Shown here: positions 53,132-62,344 of the stretch, piece by piece
Layout of the letters: the number at the start of each line of letters is the position of its first letter
Position numbering within the stretch: position 1 is the first letter of the stretch
The notes under the pieces: model-generated
Told to the model about the DNA's origin: nothing
Databases searched by the model: none
The model's input: only the letters and a program-made list of their open reading frames with translations
Program-made: the position numbers and the translations under genes
DNA from: Bacillota bacterium
Lineage (GTDB): Bacteria; Bacillota; Clostridia; Peptostreptococcales; Anaerovoracaceae
Length of the DNA: 64,000 nt
Assembly (NCBI GenBank): GCA_017459895.1
Contig: JAFUCA010000006.1
Coordinates: forward strand, 310,001-374,000
Reading direction: 5' to 3'

Positions 53132-54760
53132 GTGAGCAATACCGATTTCGAAAACAGCAAAGAATGGGAAGTCAGCTCAGCGAAGCTGGCGAAGGCCCAC
53201 GGGTATGCGGATGGGTCCCAGAACCACGCGAAGACCTTTGACAGCGCGCGGCGCGCGGCGGAACTGGCGCTGCAGATCCTGCGGCTTTCGAGGAACACGC
53301 TGATGGTGGATCTCCGATACCTGGAGGCAGCATTCGTGAAGATCGTGCCGGCCCATGACAGGGACACCCTGGAGATCGCCACCGACGGACAGTTCCTCTA
53401 TTACAACAGCCTTCATGTGTGCCGGCAGTACCGGCAGGCGAAGGAGATCCCGGTCAGGGACTATCTGCACGTCACGCTGCACTGCCTGTTTCGGCATCTG
53501 TTCATCAGCCGGTCGGTCCGGGCGGATGTCTGGGATCTGGCCTGTGACATCGCCGTGGAGAACATCATTAACGGGCTGGACCTGCGAGCGGTCCGCTGCG
53601 AGCGGCAGACGGCGCAGATGTGGCTGATCCGGCAGCTGGCGGAAGAACTGCCGAAGCTGTCGGCGGAATGGATCTACAAGTATTTTATGGAGCAGGATCC
53701 CTCCCCGGAGGAAGTCCAGGCTTTGCAGAAGAATTTCCATGCCGACGATCATTCGGTCTGGCATACCGCAGTCCCCGCGGAAAGCACCAATGGGGATCCC
53801 GAGGAGAATGAACCGGGAAACCCCGAGGGAGAGGACAGCGCGGACAGCGAAGAATCCGCCGCGCCCCAGGGGGAGCCCGAGGAGGGCGAGGACGGAGAGA
53901 CCACAGAAGAAAGCGAAGAATATATGGAAGCCGTTCCCGGCGAGGACGAACACGGACCTTCCGGAGGCGGGGATGATGACCGCCAGGCGGACACCGGTGA
54001 GCCGGCTCTGAAGCCGGAGGACATCGAGCAGGCCTGGAAGGAGATCGCCGAGCGCATCGAGGTGGATATGGACACCTCCTCCGACAGCTGGGGTGAAGGC
54101 GCCGGCGATATGCAGCAGCAGCTGCGTGAGATCAACAGAGAAAAATACGATTACACCGAGCTTTTGCGCAGGTTCAGCGTGCTCGGTGAAAACGTCGAAG
54201 TCAACGACGACGAATTCGATTATATATTTTATACCTACGGACTGAAGCTCTACGAGAACATGCCGCTGGTGGAGCCGCTGGAATACAAGGACGTGAAAAA
54301 GGTGCGGGAGTTCGTGATCGCCCTGGACACCTCCGAGTCGGTGGCCGGCGACACCGTGCAGAAGTTCGTGACCAAAACCTGGAACATACTCAAGCAAAGC
54401 GAGAATTTCTTTACCCGGGTCAATGTGCACATCATCCAGTGCGGCGCCCGCGTCGAGGAGGATGTGCGGATCACCACGGAGGAGGAGTTCGACGATTATA
54501 TGGAGCACATGGTGCTCAAGGGATTCGGAGGGACGGATTTTCGCCCGGTATTCGAGCATGTGGACTCGCTGCTGCGGCAGCACGAGTTCACCAATTTCAA
54601 GGGACTGATCTACTTCACCGACGGATTCGGGACCTTCCCCCATGAGCCCCCGGCCTACGATGCGGCCTTCGTCTTCCTGGATCAGGGATATGAGCTGCCG
54701 GAGGTTCCGGTGTGGGCAATCCGCATGGTGCTCCGGGAAGATGAGATTCAGCAGTTTTGA
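53132..54760 (+). CDS. VWA-like / DUF2201 putative metallopeptidase-domain protein
   Basis: A 542-residue cytoplasmic protein. The N-terminal part (residues about 35-190) fits the DUF2201 metallopeptidase-like domain, with VTLHCLFRHLFI near 112-123. Residues 215-290 are a very acidic Glu/Asp/Gly/Pro linker. The C-terminal von Willebrand A domain has a full MIDAS set: DTSES near 399, GGTDFR near 469 and YFTDGFG near 492. Such proteins pair with MoxR ATPases as chaperones that insert cofactors or remodel complexes. Start GTG at 53132; ribosome site weak. A CAAAGGCTGG word lies just upstream (53095-53104). Confidence 0.85.
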   Translation: MSNTDFENSKEWEVSSAKLAKAHGYADGSQNHAKTFDSARRAAELALQILRLSRNTLMVDLRYLEAAFVKIVPAHDRDTLEIATDGQFLYYNSLHVCRQYRQAKEIPVRDYLHVTLHCLFRHLFISRSVRADVWDLACDIAVENIINGLDLRAVRCERQTAQMWLIRQLAEELPKLSAEWIYKYFMEQDPSPEEVQALQKNFHADDHSVWHTAVPAESTNGDPEENEPGNPEGEDSADSEESAAPQGEPEEGEDGETTEESEEYMEAVPGEDEHGPSGGGDDDRQADTGEPALKPEDIEQAWKEIAERIEVDMDTSSDSWGEGAGDMQQQLREINREKYDYTELLRRFSVLGENVEVNDDEFDYIFYTYGLKLYENMPLVEPLEYKDVKKVREFVIALDTSESVAGDTVQKFVTKTWNILKQSENFFTRVNVHIIQCGARVEEDVRITTEEEFDDYMEHMVLKGFGGTDFRPVFEHVDSLLRQHEFTNFKGLIYFTDGFGTFPHEPPAYDAAFVFLDQGYELPEVPVWAIRMVLREDEIQQF

Positions 54761-54787
54761 GGGGGCGCGGCAGGAACGTGATTGAAA

Positions 54788-56734
54788 ATGGAAGCGGAAC
54801 GATTTGAGATCGACAATGGAATATTGATCCGGTATACCGGAGAGGACTCCGCGTTGGTGCTCCCGGAGGGAGTGACGGAGATCGCGTTCCGGGCGTTTCA
54901 CAACTGCCGGATGCTCCGGGAGGTGCGCCTGCCGGAGAGCCTGGTCTGCATACGCCAGGAGGCCTTTCATCTGTGCTCCGCCCTGGAGGAGGTCTTCGGC
55001 GGGGAGCACGTGACCCGGATCGAACGGGATGCCTTCACGGGAACGCCCTGGCAGCGGCGGTACGCGGGAAATGAGACCGGCTGGAAGGAAGACGAAGGCG
55101 AGTTTAAGATGATCGGCAACGTGCTGGTCCGGGCGAAACGGAATCTGCGTCAGGCGGTGATTCCCGAAGGAACGGGGATGATCGCGGCGGATGCTTTCGC
55201 GGACTGCACCCTGATGGAACGGGTGGAGATCCCCTCGTCGGTGACGTACATCGGATGGCGGGCGTTTACCGAATGCATGTGCCTGACCCACATCCGCATC
55301 CCGGGAACCTGCCGCCGGATCGGCTGGCACGCCTTCGAGAAATGCAACCGGCTGAAATCCATCGATCTGGAGGAAGGCATCGAGATCATGGAGAACGGGG
55401 TGTTCTCCAGCTGCCGGAGCCTGCAGCAGGTGCGCATTCCCGCCAGCGTGAAGCGTTTCGGCGGATGGATGTTCTTCAGCTGTGTCAACCTGGAGGAGGT
55501 CTGGTTCGACGGACCGGTGAAGGAACTGCCCGAGCGGTGCTTCTCCAGCTGCTTCAAACTGCAGTACGTTCATCTGGCGAAGGGGCTGGAGCGGATCGGC
55601 GTCGAGGCCTTCTACGAATGCACCGTGCTCCAGGAGGTGATCCTGCCGGAGGGCGTGAAGCACATCGAGCGGCTGGCCTTCGGCCGGGACCGGTATTTCG
55701 AAACGCTGGTGCTCCCGGAAAGCCTGGAGAGCCTGGATGAATCGGTCTTCCACGGATGCGCCGGGTTTACGGAGCTTACCCTGCCGGGTCATCTGCAGGA
55801 ACTTCCCGCCAGCACCTTTCACGGGTGCGCCGGCATCGAGAAGCTGACCATCCGGGAGGGAGTGCGGAAGCTGGGAGCACACGGCTTCGCCGGCTGCCGC
55901 AGGATCCGGGAACTGGATATGCCGTGCTCCATGGAGGAGGTCGGTGACGGAGCATTTGAAGGATGCTCCGGATTGACAAGGGTCAGCCTGAAGGAAGGGA
56001 TCCGGCGGCTGGGTCATGCAGCCTTTGCGGGATGCACGCGGATGGAGCGCATCGACCTGCCGGACAGCCTGGAGCAGATCGGAGACCTTTGCTTCGACCA
56101 CTGCTTCGCCCTGGCGGATCAGGACGGGATGATCCTGCAGGACGGCGCGTTCTATGCCTGCGTGGAGAAAAAGAGCGAGCTGACCCTGCCGGAGGGCTGC
56201 CGCAGGATCGCCAGCGGAGCCTTCGCGGGAAACGCGAATTACCGCAGGATCGTCGTTCCGCAGGCAGTAGAAGCAGCCGGGGACGGGCCCTTCCGCCGGT
56301 GTGAGCATCTGGAGGAAGCGCTGGTGCTTTCGCCGCAGATCCGGGATCTGGGAGAGGATCCCTTTGACGGATGCCGGCGGCTTCAGACCATCACCGTCTG
56401 CGGGATGGAGCCGGAGAAGTTTCAGGACGCATCCGTGCGCATCTGCGCGGCCCTGGGATTCGGGGAGCACTACGAGCGGTATCCGGAGAAGGTGGCAGCT
56501 TCTTACCGGAGGTTTGCGGGGAAGCATCTGGAGGAGATCCTGCGGGCGGCCATTGACCGGCAGCTGACCCGCGCTCTGCGGTACTTCACCGAGCAGCGTG
56601 TGATCGGAGCGAGGCAGCTTCCCGGGCTTCTGGAATACGCGCAGAAAAAGCGGGCGATGGAGATCGTGGCGCAGCTGCTGGACTACCGCAGCGAATGGGA
56701 AGAGATCGACGTGTTCGATCAGTATATACTGTGA
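54788..56734 (+). CDS. BspA-type leucine-rich repeat protein, cytoplasmic
   Basis: A 648-residue protein built of about 18-20 LRR_5 (BspA-like) repeats of roughly 23 residues with the pattern AFxxCxxLxxVxLPxSL, for example RAFHNCRMLREVRLPESL and AAFAGCTRMERIDLPDSL. No signal peptide or membrane segment, unlike surface BspA proteins, so it is likely an intracellular scaffold. The last ~90 residues are helical without repeats. It sits between the VWA and MoxR genes; the ATG at 54788 is preferred, with TTG 54782 possible. Confidence 0.88.
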   Translation: MEAERFEIDNGILIRYTGEDSALVLPEGVTEIAFRAFHNCRMLREVRLPESLVCIRQEAFHLCSALEEVFGGEHVTRIERDAFTGTPWQRRYAGNETGWKEDEGEFKMIGNVLVRAKRNLRQAVIPEGTGMIAADAFADCTLMERVEIPSSVTYIGWRAFTECMCLTHIRIPGTCRRIGWHAFEKCNRLKSIDLEEGIEIMENGVFSSCRSLQQVRIPASVKRFGGWMFFSCVNLEEVWFDGPVKELPERCFSSCFKLQYVHLAKGLERIGVEAFYECTVLQEVILPEGVKHIERLAFGRDRYFETLVLPESLESLDESVFHGCAGFTELTLPGHLQELPASTFHGCAGIEKLTIREGVRKLGAHGFAGCRRIRELDMPCSMEEVGDGAFEGCSGLTRVSLKEGIRRLGHAAFAGCTRMERIDLPDSLEQIGDLCFDHCFALADQDGMILQDGAFYACVEKKSELTLPEGCRRIASGAFAGNANYRRIVVPQAVEAAGDGPFRRCEHLEEALVLSPQIRDLGEDPFDGCRRLQTITVCGMEPEKFQDASVRICAALGFGEHYERYPEKVAASYRRFAGKHLEEILRAAIDRQLTRALRYFTEQRVIGARQLPGLLEYAQKKRAMEIVAQLLDYRSEWEEIDVFDQYIL

Positions 56735-56742
56735 GGGTAACC

Positions 56743-58371
56743 ATGAATATCAAGCAGGCGAAGGAACAAATCAAGAACGCGATGACAGCGTATTTCTCGA
56801 AGGATGATCTGGGCAACTACGCGATCCCCATCGAAAAACAGCGGCCGGTACTGCTGATCGGTCCGCCGGGCATCGGCAAAACGGCGATCATGGAGCAGAT
56901 CGCGGCGGAGCTGGGGGTAGGGCTGGTGTCCTATTCCATGACGCATCACACCCGTCAGTCGGCCCTGGGCCTGCCCTTCATCACCCGGCAGGAATTCGAG
57001 GGATACGAGTATCAGATGTCCGAATACACCATGAGCGAGATCATCGGGTCGATCTACGCGCTGATGCGGGAGACCTCCGTAAGGGAGGGAATCCTGTTTC
57101 TGGATGAGATCAACTGCGTATCGGAGACTCTGGCGCCCTGTATGCTGCAGTTCCTGCAGTACAAGGTGTTCGGTCAGCATCAGATCCCCAAAGGCTGGAT
57201 CGTGGTGACTGCCGGCAATCCCCCGGAGTACAACAAATCCGTCCGGGATTTTGACATCGTCACCTGGGACCGGCTCAAGCGCATCGACGTGGAAGCGGAC
57301 TATGAGACCTGGAAGGAATACGCCTCCGCCAAAGGGGTGCATCCGGCGGTCCTGACCTATCTGGCCGCGCGGAAAAAGGATTTCTACAAGGTGGAGAGCA
57401 CGGTGGACGGCAAGCATTTCGTAACGGCCCGGGGCTGGGATGACCTGTCGGAGATGATCCGCCTCTACGAGGCGAATGGCATCCCGGTGGATGAGCTTCT
57501 GATCGGACAGTACATTCAGACGCCGAAGATCGCCAAGGATTTCGCCATCTACTATGATCTGTTCCGCAAGTACCGCAGCGATTATCAGATCGACCGGATC
57601 CTGGCGGGAACGGCCGGGGAGGACGTCCTGTTCCGGGCGCAGCGGGCGCCGATGGATGAACGGATGAGCTTCCTGGGACTGCTCTTCGACGCCGTGACCG
57701 CGAAGCTGCGGAGCACCTGTGAGAAGGAGGATACGCTGAATCTGCTGACCCCGGTGCTCCGGGAGGTGAAGACCGAGATGACGGGGCAGGGAGGATCGAC
57801 GGATACGGCGCAGCCGGCGGCAAATCCGGCCGAGATCCTGGAGGAACACGTGCGCAGGCAGACCGAGACGCTGGAGAAGGGCCGCCGGGCATCGTCGCTG
57901 TCCATGAATCAGGTCCGGGCCATGCAGCGGCAGATCAGCGTCCTTGAGGGGATGCGGGCGGACCTGCTGCGGCAGGGGATCCATGACGGAGCGGAAGGAT
58001 TCGCCCTCGTGCAGCAGAGCTACCGGGAGCTGGTGGAGGAGCTGAAGGCTTCGGCCGCCGAGGGCTCCGAGGTTCTGAAGGCTGCCTTTGACTTTTGCGA
58101 GCGGGCCTTCGAGGAGGAAGAAAAAACCACGAGTCAACTTAGCAGCTCGGCGCAGGGCCGAGTCACGAGTCAACTTAGCAGCTCGGCGCAGGGCCGAGCC
58201 ACGGACGAAATCCTGGTCTTCGTCACGGAGCTGACGGTCACTTACTATACGGCACGATTCATAGGTCACTATGGATGCGATAAATATTACCTGCACAATA
58301 AGGAACTTCAGTTTGCACAGCGCCAGATGGAAATCGAACAACAGGTTAATGCGCTGGATCTCGATTTATAA
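56743..58371 (+). CDS. MoxR-type AAA+ ATPase
   Basis: A 542-residue AAA+ protein. Walker A GPPGIGKTAIMEQ near residue 45, Walker B ILFLDEINCV near 120, sensor 1 VVTAGNPPEYN and the arginine-finger region VTWDRLKRIDV are intact. The C-terminal 230 residues are helical and include a 12-residue tandem repeat (TSQLSSSAQGRV/A) encoded by a 36-bp DNA duplication. It probably remodels a client together with the VWA protein. Start ATG at 56743, 8 bp after the LRR stop. Contains a CAAAGGCTGG word (57189-57198). Confidence 0.9.
   Translation: MNIKQAKEQIKNAMTAYFSKDDLGNYAIPIEKQRPVLLIGPPGIGKTAIMEQIAAELGVGLVSYSMTHHTRQSALGLPFITRQEFEGYEYQMSEYTMSEIIGSIYALMRETSVREGILFLDEINCVSETLAPCMLQFLQYKVFGQHQIPKGWIVVTAGNPPEYNKSVRDFDIVTWDRLKRIDVEADYETWKEYASAKGVHPAVLTYLAARKKDFYKVESTVDGKHFVTARGWDDLSEMIRLYEANGIPVDELLIGQYIQTPKIAKDFAIYYDLFRKYRSDYQIDRILAGTAGEDVLFRAQRAPMDERMSFLGLLFDAVTAKLRSTCEKEDTLNLLTPVLREVKTEMTGQGGSTDTAQPAANPAEILEEHVRRQTETLEKGRRASSLSMNQVRAMQRQISVLEGMRADLLRQGIHDGAEGFALVQQSYRELVEELKASAAEGSEVLKAAFDFCERAFEEEEKTTSQLSSSAQGRVTSQLSSSAQGRATDEILVFVTELTVTYYTARFIGHYGCDKYYLHNKELQFAQRQMEIEQQVNALDLDL
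58128..58199 (+). repeat. Tandem 36-bp repeat with internal hairpin, in frame
   Basis: Two adjacent 36-bp copies (58128-58163 and 58164-58199) differ at one base. Each contains CTCGGC-GCAGG-GCCGAG, an inverted repeat able to form a 6-bp hairpin. Because 36 is a multiple of three, the coding frame of moxR is kept. The nature of the unit (hairpin plus short flank) resembles a dispersed palindromic mini-element rather than random slippage. Confidence 0.85.
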
Positions 58372-58383
58372 GGAGGAGGAGCT

Positions 58384-58926
58384 ATGAACAAGTACGAAGC
58401 GGAGCACAGAGAACTGACGGTACAGGTCACCCATTGCCTGCCGCTCATCGAAACCGAACGGGCTGCCTACATCAAGGCGGAGCACGGAAGGCTCGCGGCG
58501 ATCATCGGCACCGGATACTGGAACAAGGAGATCGAAGACTTCGAGATCTTTCACGGGCGCAAGGGGGACGAGCTGGCGCTGATCGATGACCGGCCCCACG
58601 ATCCCTACGCCATCACCGTCGAGGAAATGTACTGGATCACGCAGCAGTACAAGAGGATCGAACGGTGCGGAACGGAGACCTATACTCTGTTCTTCAACAT
58701 GATGCCGGAGGAAAAAGCCCGGTTCAAGCTGCTGTCCACCATGTGGCGCAAGCTGACCCACGGGCAGCTGGTCAGCGAGGAAGAACTGCGCCAGCTGGAT
58801 GAGGGGCACGACAAATTCATCGACGATAAGCTGACGGATCCGGTCAAGGTGGTGGGAAACATCGAATTCGACAAAGAGCCGGACGGCGGTCTCAACGGTG
58901 GTTTTAACTTCAATAACAGCTATTAA
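58384..58926 (+). CDS. Conserved-context hypothetical protein
   Basis: A 180-residue soluble protein I do not recognise. It starts ELTVQVTHCLPLIETERAAY, has a central ITVEEMYWITQQYKRIERCGTETYTLFF stretch, a helical middle and an Asn/Gly-rich tail (GGLNGGFNFNNSY). It begins 12 bp after moxR behind a perfect AAGGAGGAG site and is followed 12 bp later by the trigger-factor-like gene, so it is part of the same operon. Perhaps an adaptor or client of the MoxR/VWA pair. Confidence 0.75.
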   Translation: MNKYEAEHRELTVQVTHCLPLIETERAAYIKAEHGRLAAIIGTGYWNKEIEDFEIFHGRKGDELALIDDRPHDPYAITVEEMYWITQQYKRIERCGTETYTLFFNMMPEEKARFKLLSTMWRKLTHGQLVSEEELRQLDEGHDKFIDDKLTDPVKVVGNIEFDKEPDGGLNGGFNFNNSY

Positions 58927-58938
58927 GGAGAACCCGTG

Positions 58939-60120
58939 ATGAAGATCAACAAAAAAGAAATCAAAGACTATATCCTGAACGTGGAGATCCTGGTGGACAA
59001 GGACGAGTTCGACCGGGCCCGCCACGCGGCGTATATGGAGCGGACGGACCGGTATCCCGTCATGGGAAAGGCTCCGGGACTGGCAACTCTGCAGGATCTG
59101 GAGATGACCTACGGACCGGCGGTGCTCTTTGACGAGGCGCTGGAGACGGTCATTCCGGGCAGCTTCAATCAGGTGCTGGAGGAGGGCGGACTTCGGATCA
59201 TGGGCCGGCCCCAGGCCACCGATATGCAGTTCGTTCCCGGCGGCGGCGTGAAATTCACGGTGAAGGCGGACCTTTACCCGGAGGTCAAACTGGGGCAGTA
59301 TCTGGGGATTGCGGTTCCCTTCCGGCGCAGCGAGCAGCAGCTGGAGTTTGAGCGGGCGGTGGTGCAGAAGGCCTGCGAGAATATGCAGGGGGAGATCCCT
59401 CCGCACATGGTCGAGCAAAAGCTGGATGCGATCACGGCCCAGGAAAAGATCAATGTCAACAACGACGCGGTCTATCACCTGCTGGCGGATATGCTGGTGG
59501 TGCTGGACGAAGCCTACAAGGCGGCGGGGGCCGTTCGCCCGATGGTGCAGGTGCGCCGGGAAGCCATGGACCTGATGCTCCAGACCGCATCGGCGGAGCA
59601 CGAGCTGGACTGGAAGGAGTTCTTCCGCTCCCAGATCCGGGACATGGTGGAGCGGTATCACGATCTGCCCGGTGACTTCGACGAGCAGGTCACGAAGATC
59701 CTCGCGGACAGGGACAAGGCAAAGGCCGGTCAGTCCCCGGAGGAGAGAACGGAGGAGCTGTTCAAGGCGTACCTTGGATCTCTGGAACTGACCGAGCAGC
59801 AGTGGCGTAACCAGCGCCAGCTGCAGGCGGCAAGGGATGTGTGTCTGGATCTGCTGCTGGATGCCGTCGCCGCGGAGGAACAGATCCAGGTCAGCGCAGA
59901 TGAGATCCACCAGTTCATCGAGGACATTGCGGCCCAGGCCAACATGGAGCCGGAGGAAGCCGAGGCGAACATCAACAAGGATCCCCTCATCTGGAAAATG
60001 CAGCGGGACAAGGCTCTGGCCCTGATCCTGAACAGCGCCGTCACCGATGAAGAGGGCAAGAAGGCGCTGGATGAAAAGCGGGCGAAGGCCCGGGAAAAGG
60101 CACAGGCCGAGGCGAACTGA
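58939..60120 (+). CDS. Trigger-factor-like chaperone lacking the PPIase domain
   Basis: A 393-residue protein related to trigger factor. Residues 1-120 follow the TF N-terminal domain (VEILVDKDEFDRARHAAY, MGKAPGLATLQDLEMTYGP, GGVKFTVKADLYPEVKLGQYLGI). The ribosome-docking GFRKGK loop is replaced by YPVMGK. The FKBP-type PPIase domain is absent; the rest matches the helical TF C-terminal arms (IPPHMVEQKLDAITAQ, SADEIHQFIEDIAAQANMEPEE). Likely a dedicated assembly chaperone for the MoxR/VWA operon rather than a ribosomal one. ATG 58939 preferred (AAGGAG 8 nt upstream); GTG 58936 possible. Confidence 0.72.
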   Translation: MKINKKEIKDYILNVEILVDKDEFDRARHAAYMERTDRYPVMGKAPGLATLQDLEMTYGPAVLFDEALETVIPGSFNQVLEEGGLRIMGRPQATDMQFVPGGGVKFTVKADLYPEVKLGQYLGIAVPFRRSEQQLEFERAVVQKACENMQGEIPPHMVEQKLDAITAQEKINVNNDAVYHLLADMLVVLDEAYKAAGAVRPMVQVRREAMDLMLQTASAEHELDWKEFFRSQIRDMVERYHDLPGDFDEQVTKILADRDKAKAGQSPEERTEELFKAYLGSLELTEQQWRNQRQLQAARDVCLDLLLDAVAAEEQIQVSADEIHQFIEDIAAQANMEPEEAEANINKDPLIWKMQRDKALALILNSAVTDEEGKKALDEKRAKAREKAQAEAN

Positions 60121-61499
60121 TGGGAAATCCTCTCGAGACCGAACGTATATCAAAGCTGCTGGTCAGCTTTTGCATCCCGTCCCTTGCCAGCAGTCTGGTC
60201 ACCTGCCTGTACAACATCGTGGACCAGCTGTTCATCGGAAACCTCCTGGGGGTTGCCGGAAACGCGGCGACGAATGTGGTGTTCCCGGTGGTGACTCTGA
60301 TCACGGCGCTGTCGCTGATGTGCGGCGTGGGACCCTCCAACGCGATGAACATCTACCGGGGCAAAGGTCAGATTGGGGAAGCCCGCCGGTGCGTGGGCGG
60401 CGGATTCGGAATCATGGTGCTGGCCGGACTGGTCTGCATGATCCCGATGCTGATCGCCACTGAGCCGCTGCTGCATCTCTTCGGCTGCACGGATACGGTC
60501 ATGCCGGTGGCAGCCCCCTACGCGCGGATCATTTCCCTGTCCTTCGTGTTCTCCATCATCGGAGCATCGGGACCGTTTCTGATCCGAGCGGACGGAGCAC
60601 CGAACTATTCGCTGGCCGTGGTGGCGGCAGGGGCGATCCTGAACATCCTCCTGGACGCGCTGTTCATCTACGGATTTCACTGGGGGATCCGGGGCGCCGC
60701 CTGGGCAACGCTGATCGCGCAGGCGGTGAGCACGGCGATGGTCCTCTGGTATATGAAACGGAGGTTTGCAGCCTTTGCGCTGAAACCCTCCGACTTTCGG
60801 CCGGACGCGAAGCTCTACGGACAGATGATCGCCATTGGTATCGGCCCGGCGTTCAACTTCGGGACGCAGGCCATCGTACAGGTGTTCCTCAATAACGCGC
60901 TGCGCAGTTACGGCGCGGCGTCGGTCTACGGCAGCGATGTGTGCCTGGCGGTGGCGGGGGTGGCCAACAAGGTGAATACGCTGGCCAATGCCATCATCGT
61001 CGGACTGACCAACGGACTGCAGCCCATCGCCTCCTTTAATTTCGGACGCAAAAACTACGGCCGGGTGGCGGAGGCCGCGAAGAAGGTGGTCCTGATGGTG
61101 GTGATCATGGGGTTTGCCGTGTTCCTCTGCTACCAGCTGCTGCCGGTGCAGATCACATCGTTATTTGGCGATGGGAATGAGGAATACTTCGAATTCGCGA
61201 AAAAGTTCTTCCGAATCTTCTTCCTGCTGATCCCGCTGTACGGACTGCAGAGCTCCATCGCCGGATTCTTCTCCGCTCAGGGGAAGGTGTCCCGGGCGAT
61301 TACGATCTCTCTGGTGCGGCAGGTGATCTTCTTTCCGCCGCTGCTGATCCTGCTGCCGAAGATTCTCGGACTCACCGGAGTGCTGTGGGCGGGACCGCTG
61401 GCGGATCTTGCCATGGCGGTCACGGCAGGTACGCTGTTCGCGCGGGAGCTGCAAAAGCTGGAGCGGGCAGAGGCGGCGAAACGGCCGGCTACTCGCTGA
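60120..61499 (+). CDS. MATE family efflux transporter
   Basis: A 459-residue protein with 12 predicted membrane segments in two halves. It begins with the family pattern (ISKLLVSFCIPSLASSLVTCLYNIVDQLFIG) and has the second-half counterpart (FNFGTQAIVQVFLNNAL ... NGLQPIASFNFGRKNYGR). Exports drugs or metabolites using a sodium or proton gradient. The ATG shares one base with the upstream stop, so it is translationally coupled to the trigger-factor-like gene. Its 3' end overlaps the convergent regulator gene by 11 bp. Confidence 0.93.
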   Translation: MGNPLETERISKLLVSFCIPSLASSLVTCLYNIVDQLFIGNLLGVAGNAATNVVFPVVTLITALSLMCGVGPSNAMNIYRGKGQIGEARRCVGGGFGIMVLAGLVCMIPMLIATEPLLHLFGCTDTVMPVAAPYARIISLSFVFSIIGASGPFLIRADGAPNYSLAVVAAGAILNILLDALFIYGFHWGIRGAAWATLIAQAVSTAMVLWYMKRRFAAFALKPSDFRPDAKLYGQMIAIGIGPAFNFGTQAIVQVFLNNALRSYGAASVYGSDVCLAVAGVANKVNTLANAIIVGLTNGLQPIASFNFGRKNYGRVAEAAKKVVLMVVIMGFAVFLCYQLLPVQITSLFGDGNEEYFEFAKKFFRIFFLLIPLYGLQSSIAGFFSAQGKVSRAITISLVRQVIFFPPLLILLPKILGLTGVLWAGPLADLAMAVTAGTLFARELQKLERAEAAKRPATR

Positions 61500-62202
61500 T
61501 CTCCAGACCCTGCATGTGCTCCTCCAGAGCATGGATGTCCGGGAAGCGCAGCACTCCGTCCGCTGAATCCACCAGTCCGAGCTCCTTGAGTTCTTTGAGT
61601 TTGCGGGTGACAGTGACCCGGTTCAGGCCCAGGATATCAGCGATCATCTGATGACTGAACCGACGGGACAAAAGCCAGCTGCCGTCCTCCTGCTGCTTCC
61701 CGTAGTGAGCAATGTAAATCAGCAGCATCTTGCAGATCTTCCAGGATGCGCTCTGGCGGGGGCCCAGGCGAAGATGCTCCATTGCGGACAGGAATTTGGT
61801 GGAAAGGGATTCGCAGACGTCCATGACGATGTCGATGTCCCGCTTGAGGGCGCGCTTCAGATCGCATTTCTCGATGCGGATCAGCTCGCACTGATCCAGT
61901 GTCCGAAACTGAATCGGACAGGGTTTGTCGAAGAGCATGCACTCTTCCAGGAACAGGGAACCGGGCTCCATGATGTTGTAGACCCGCTGATCTCCGGCAT
62001 AGGAGATCTCATAGCAAAGAACCTGACCGGACCGCACGACATAGCAGAAGTCAGGAATTTCATCGATCTCGTTCAGAATCGTATCCTTCGGTACGATCTC
62101 CCGCCTGCCAAGTTTCTCTAGCCGTTCGATCCCGCGGGGGATATACAGAAGGTGATACAGATAATCTTTATCTGCCTGAATGGTGTAGTTACTCTCACTC
62201 AT
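61489..62202 (-). CDS. Crp/Fnr family transcriptional regulator
   Basis: A 237-residue regulator with a cyclic-nucleotide-binding-like beta-barrel (residues about 20-135, GQVLCYEISYAGDQRVYNIMEPGSLF) and a winged-helix DNA-binding domain (SHQMIADILGLNRVTVTRKLKELKELGLV). No N-terminal cysteine cluster like Fnr, so the signal is unknown. GGAGGTGGTGTC ribosome site. It converges on and overlaps the MATE gene. Confidence 0.92.
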   Translation of the reverse strand: MSESNYTIQADKDYLYHLLYIPRGIERLEKLGRREIVPKDTILNEIDEIPDFCYVVRSGQVLCYEISYAGDQRVYNIMEPGSLFLEECMLFDKPCPIQFRTLDQCELIRIEKCDLKRALKRDIDIVMDVCESLSTKFLSAMEHLRLGPRQSASWKICKMLLIYIAHYGKQQEDGSWLLSRRFSHQMIADILGLNRVTVTRKLKELKELGLVDSADGVLRFPDIHALEEHMQGLEISE

Positions 62203-62344
62203 GACACCACCTCCGTTGCTCTCAATATATCACAGCGGGAAATGAAATGCATACGTTTTTTGCCGGCGGAGGATGCTTGCTGCCGGAGGCAAATCATGGT
62301 AGGATGTCGAAAACAGTATTTCGCTAAGCGACAGGAGTTGGAAC

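Noticed and set aside
53177-56527. 1116-codon open frame on the minus strand
   Set aside because: Antisense to the VWA and LRR genes; composition is Arg/His/Leu/Gln-rich and has no domain-like pattern.
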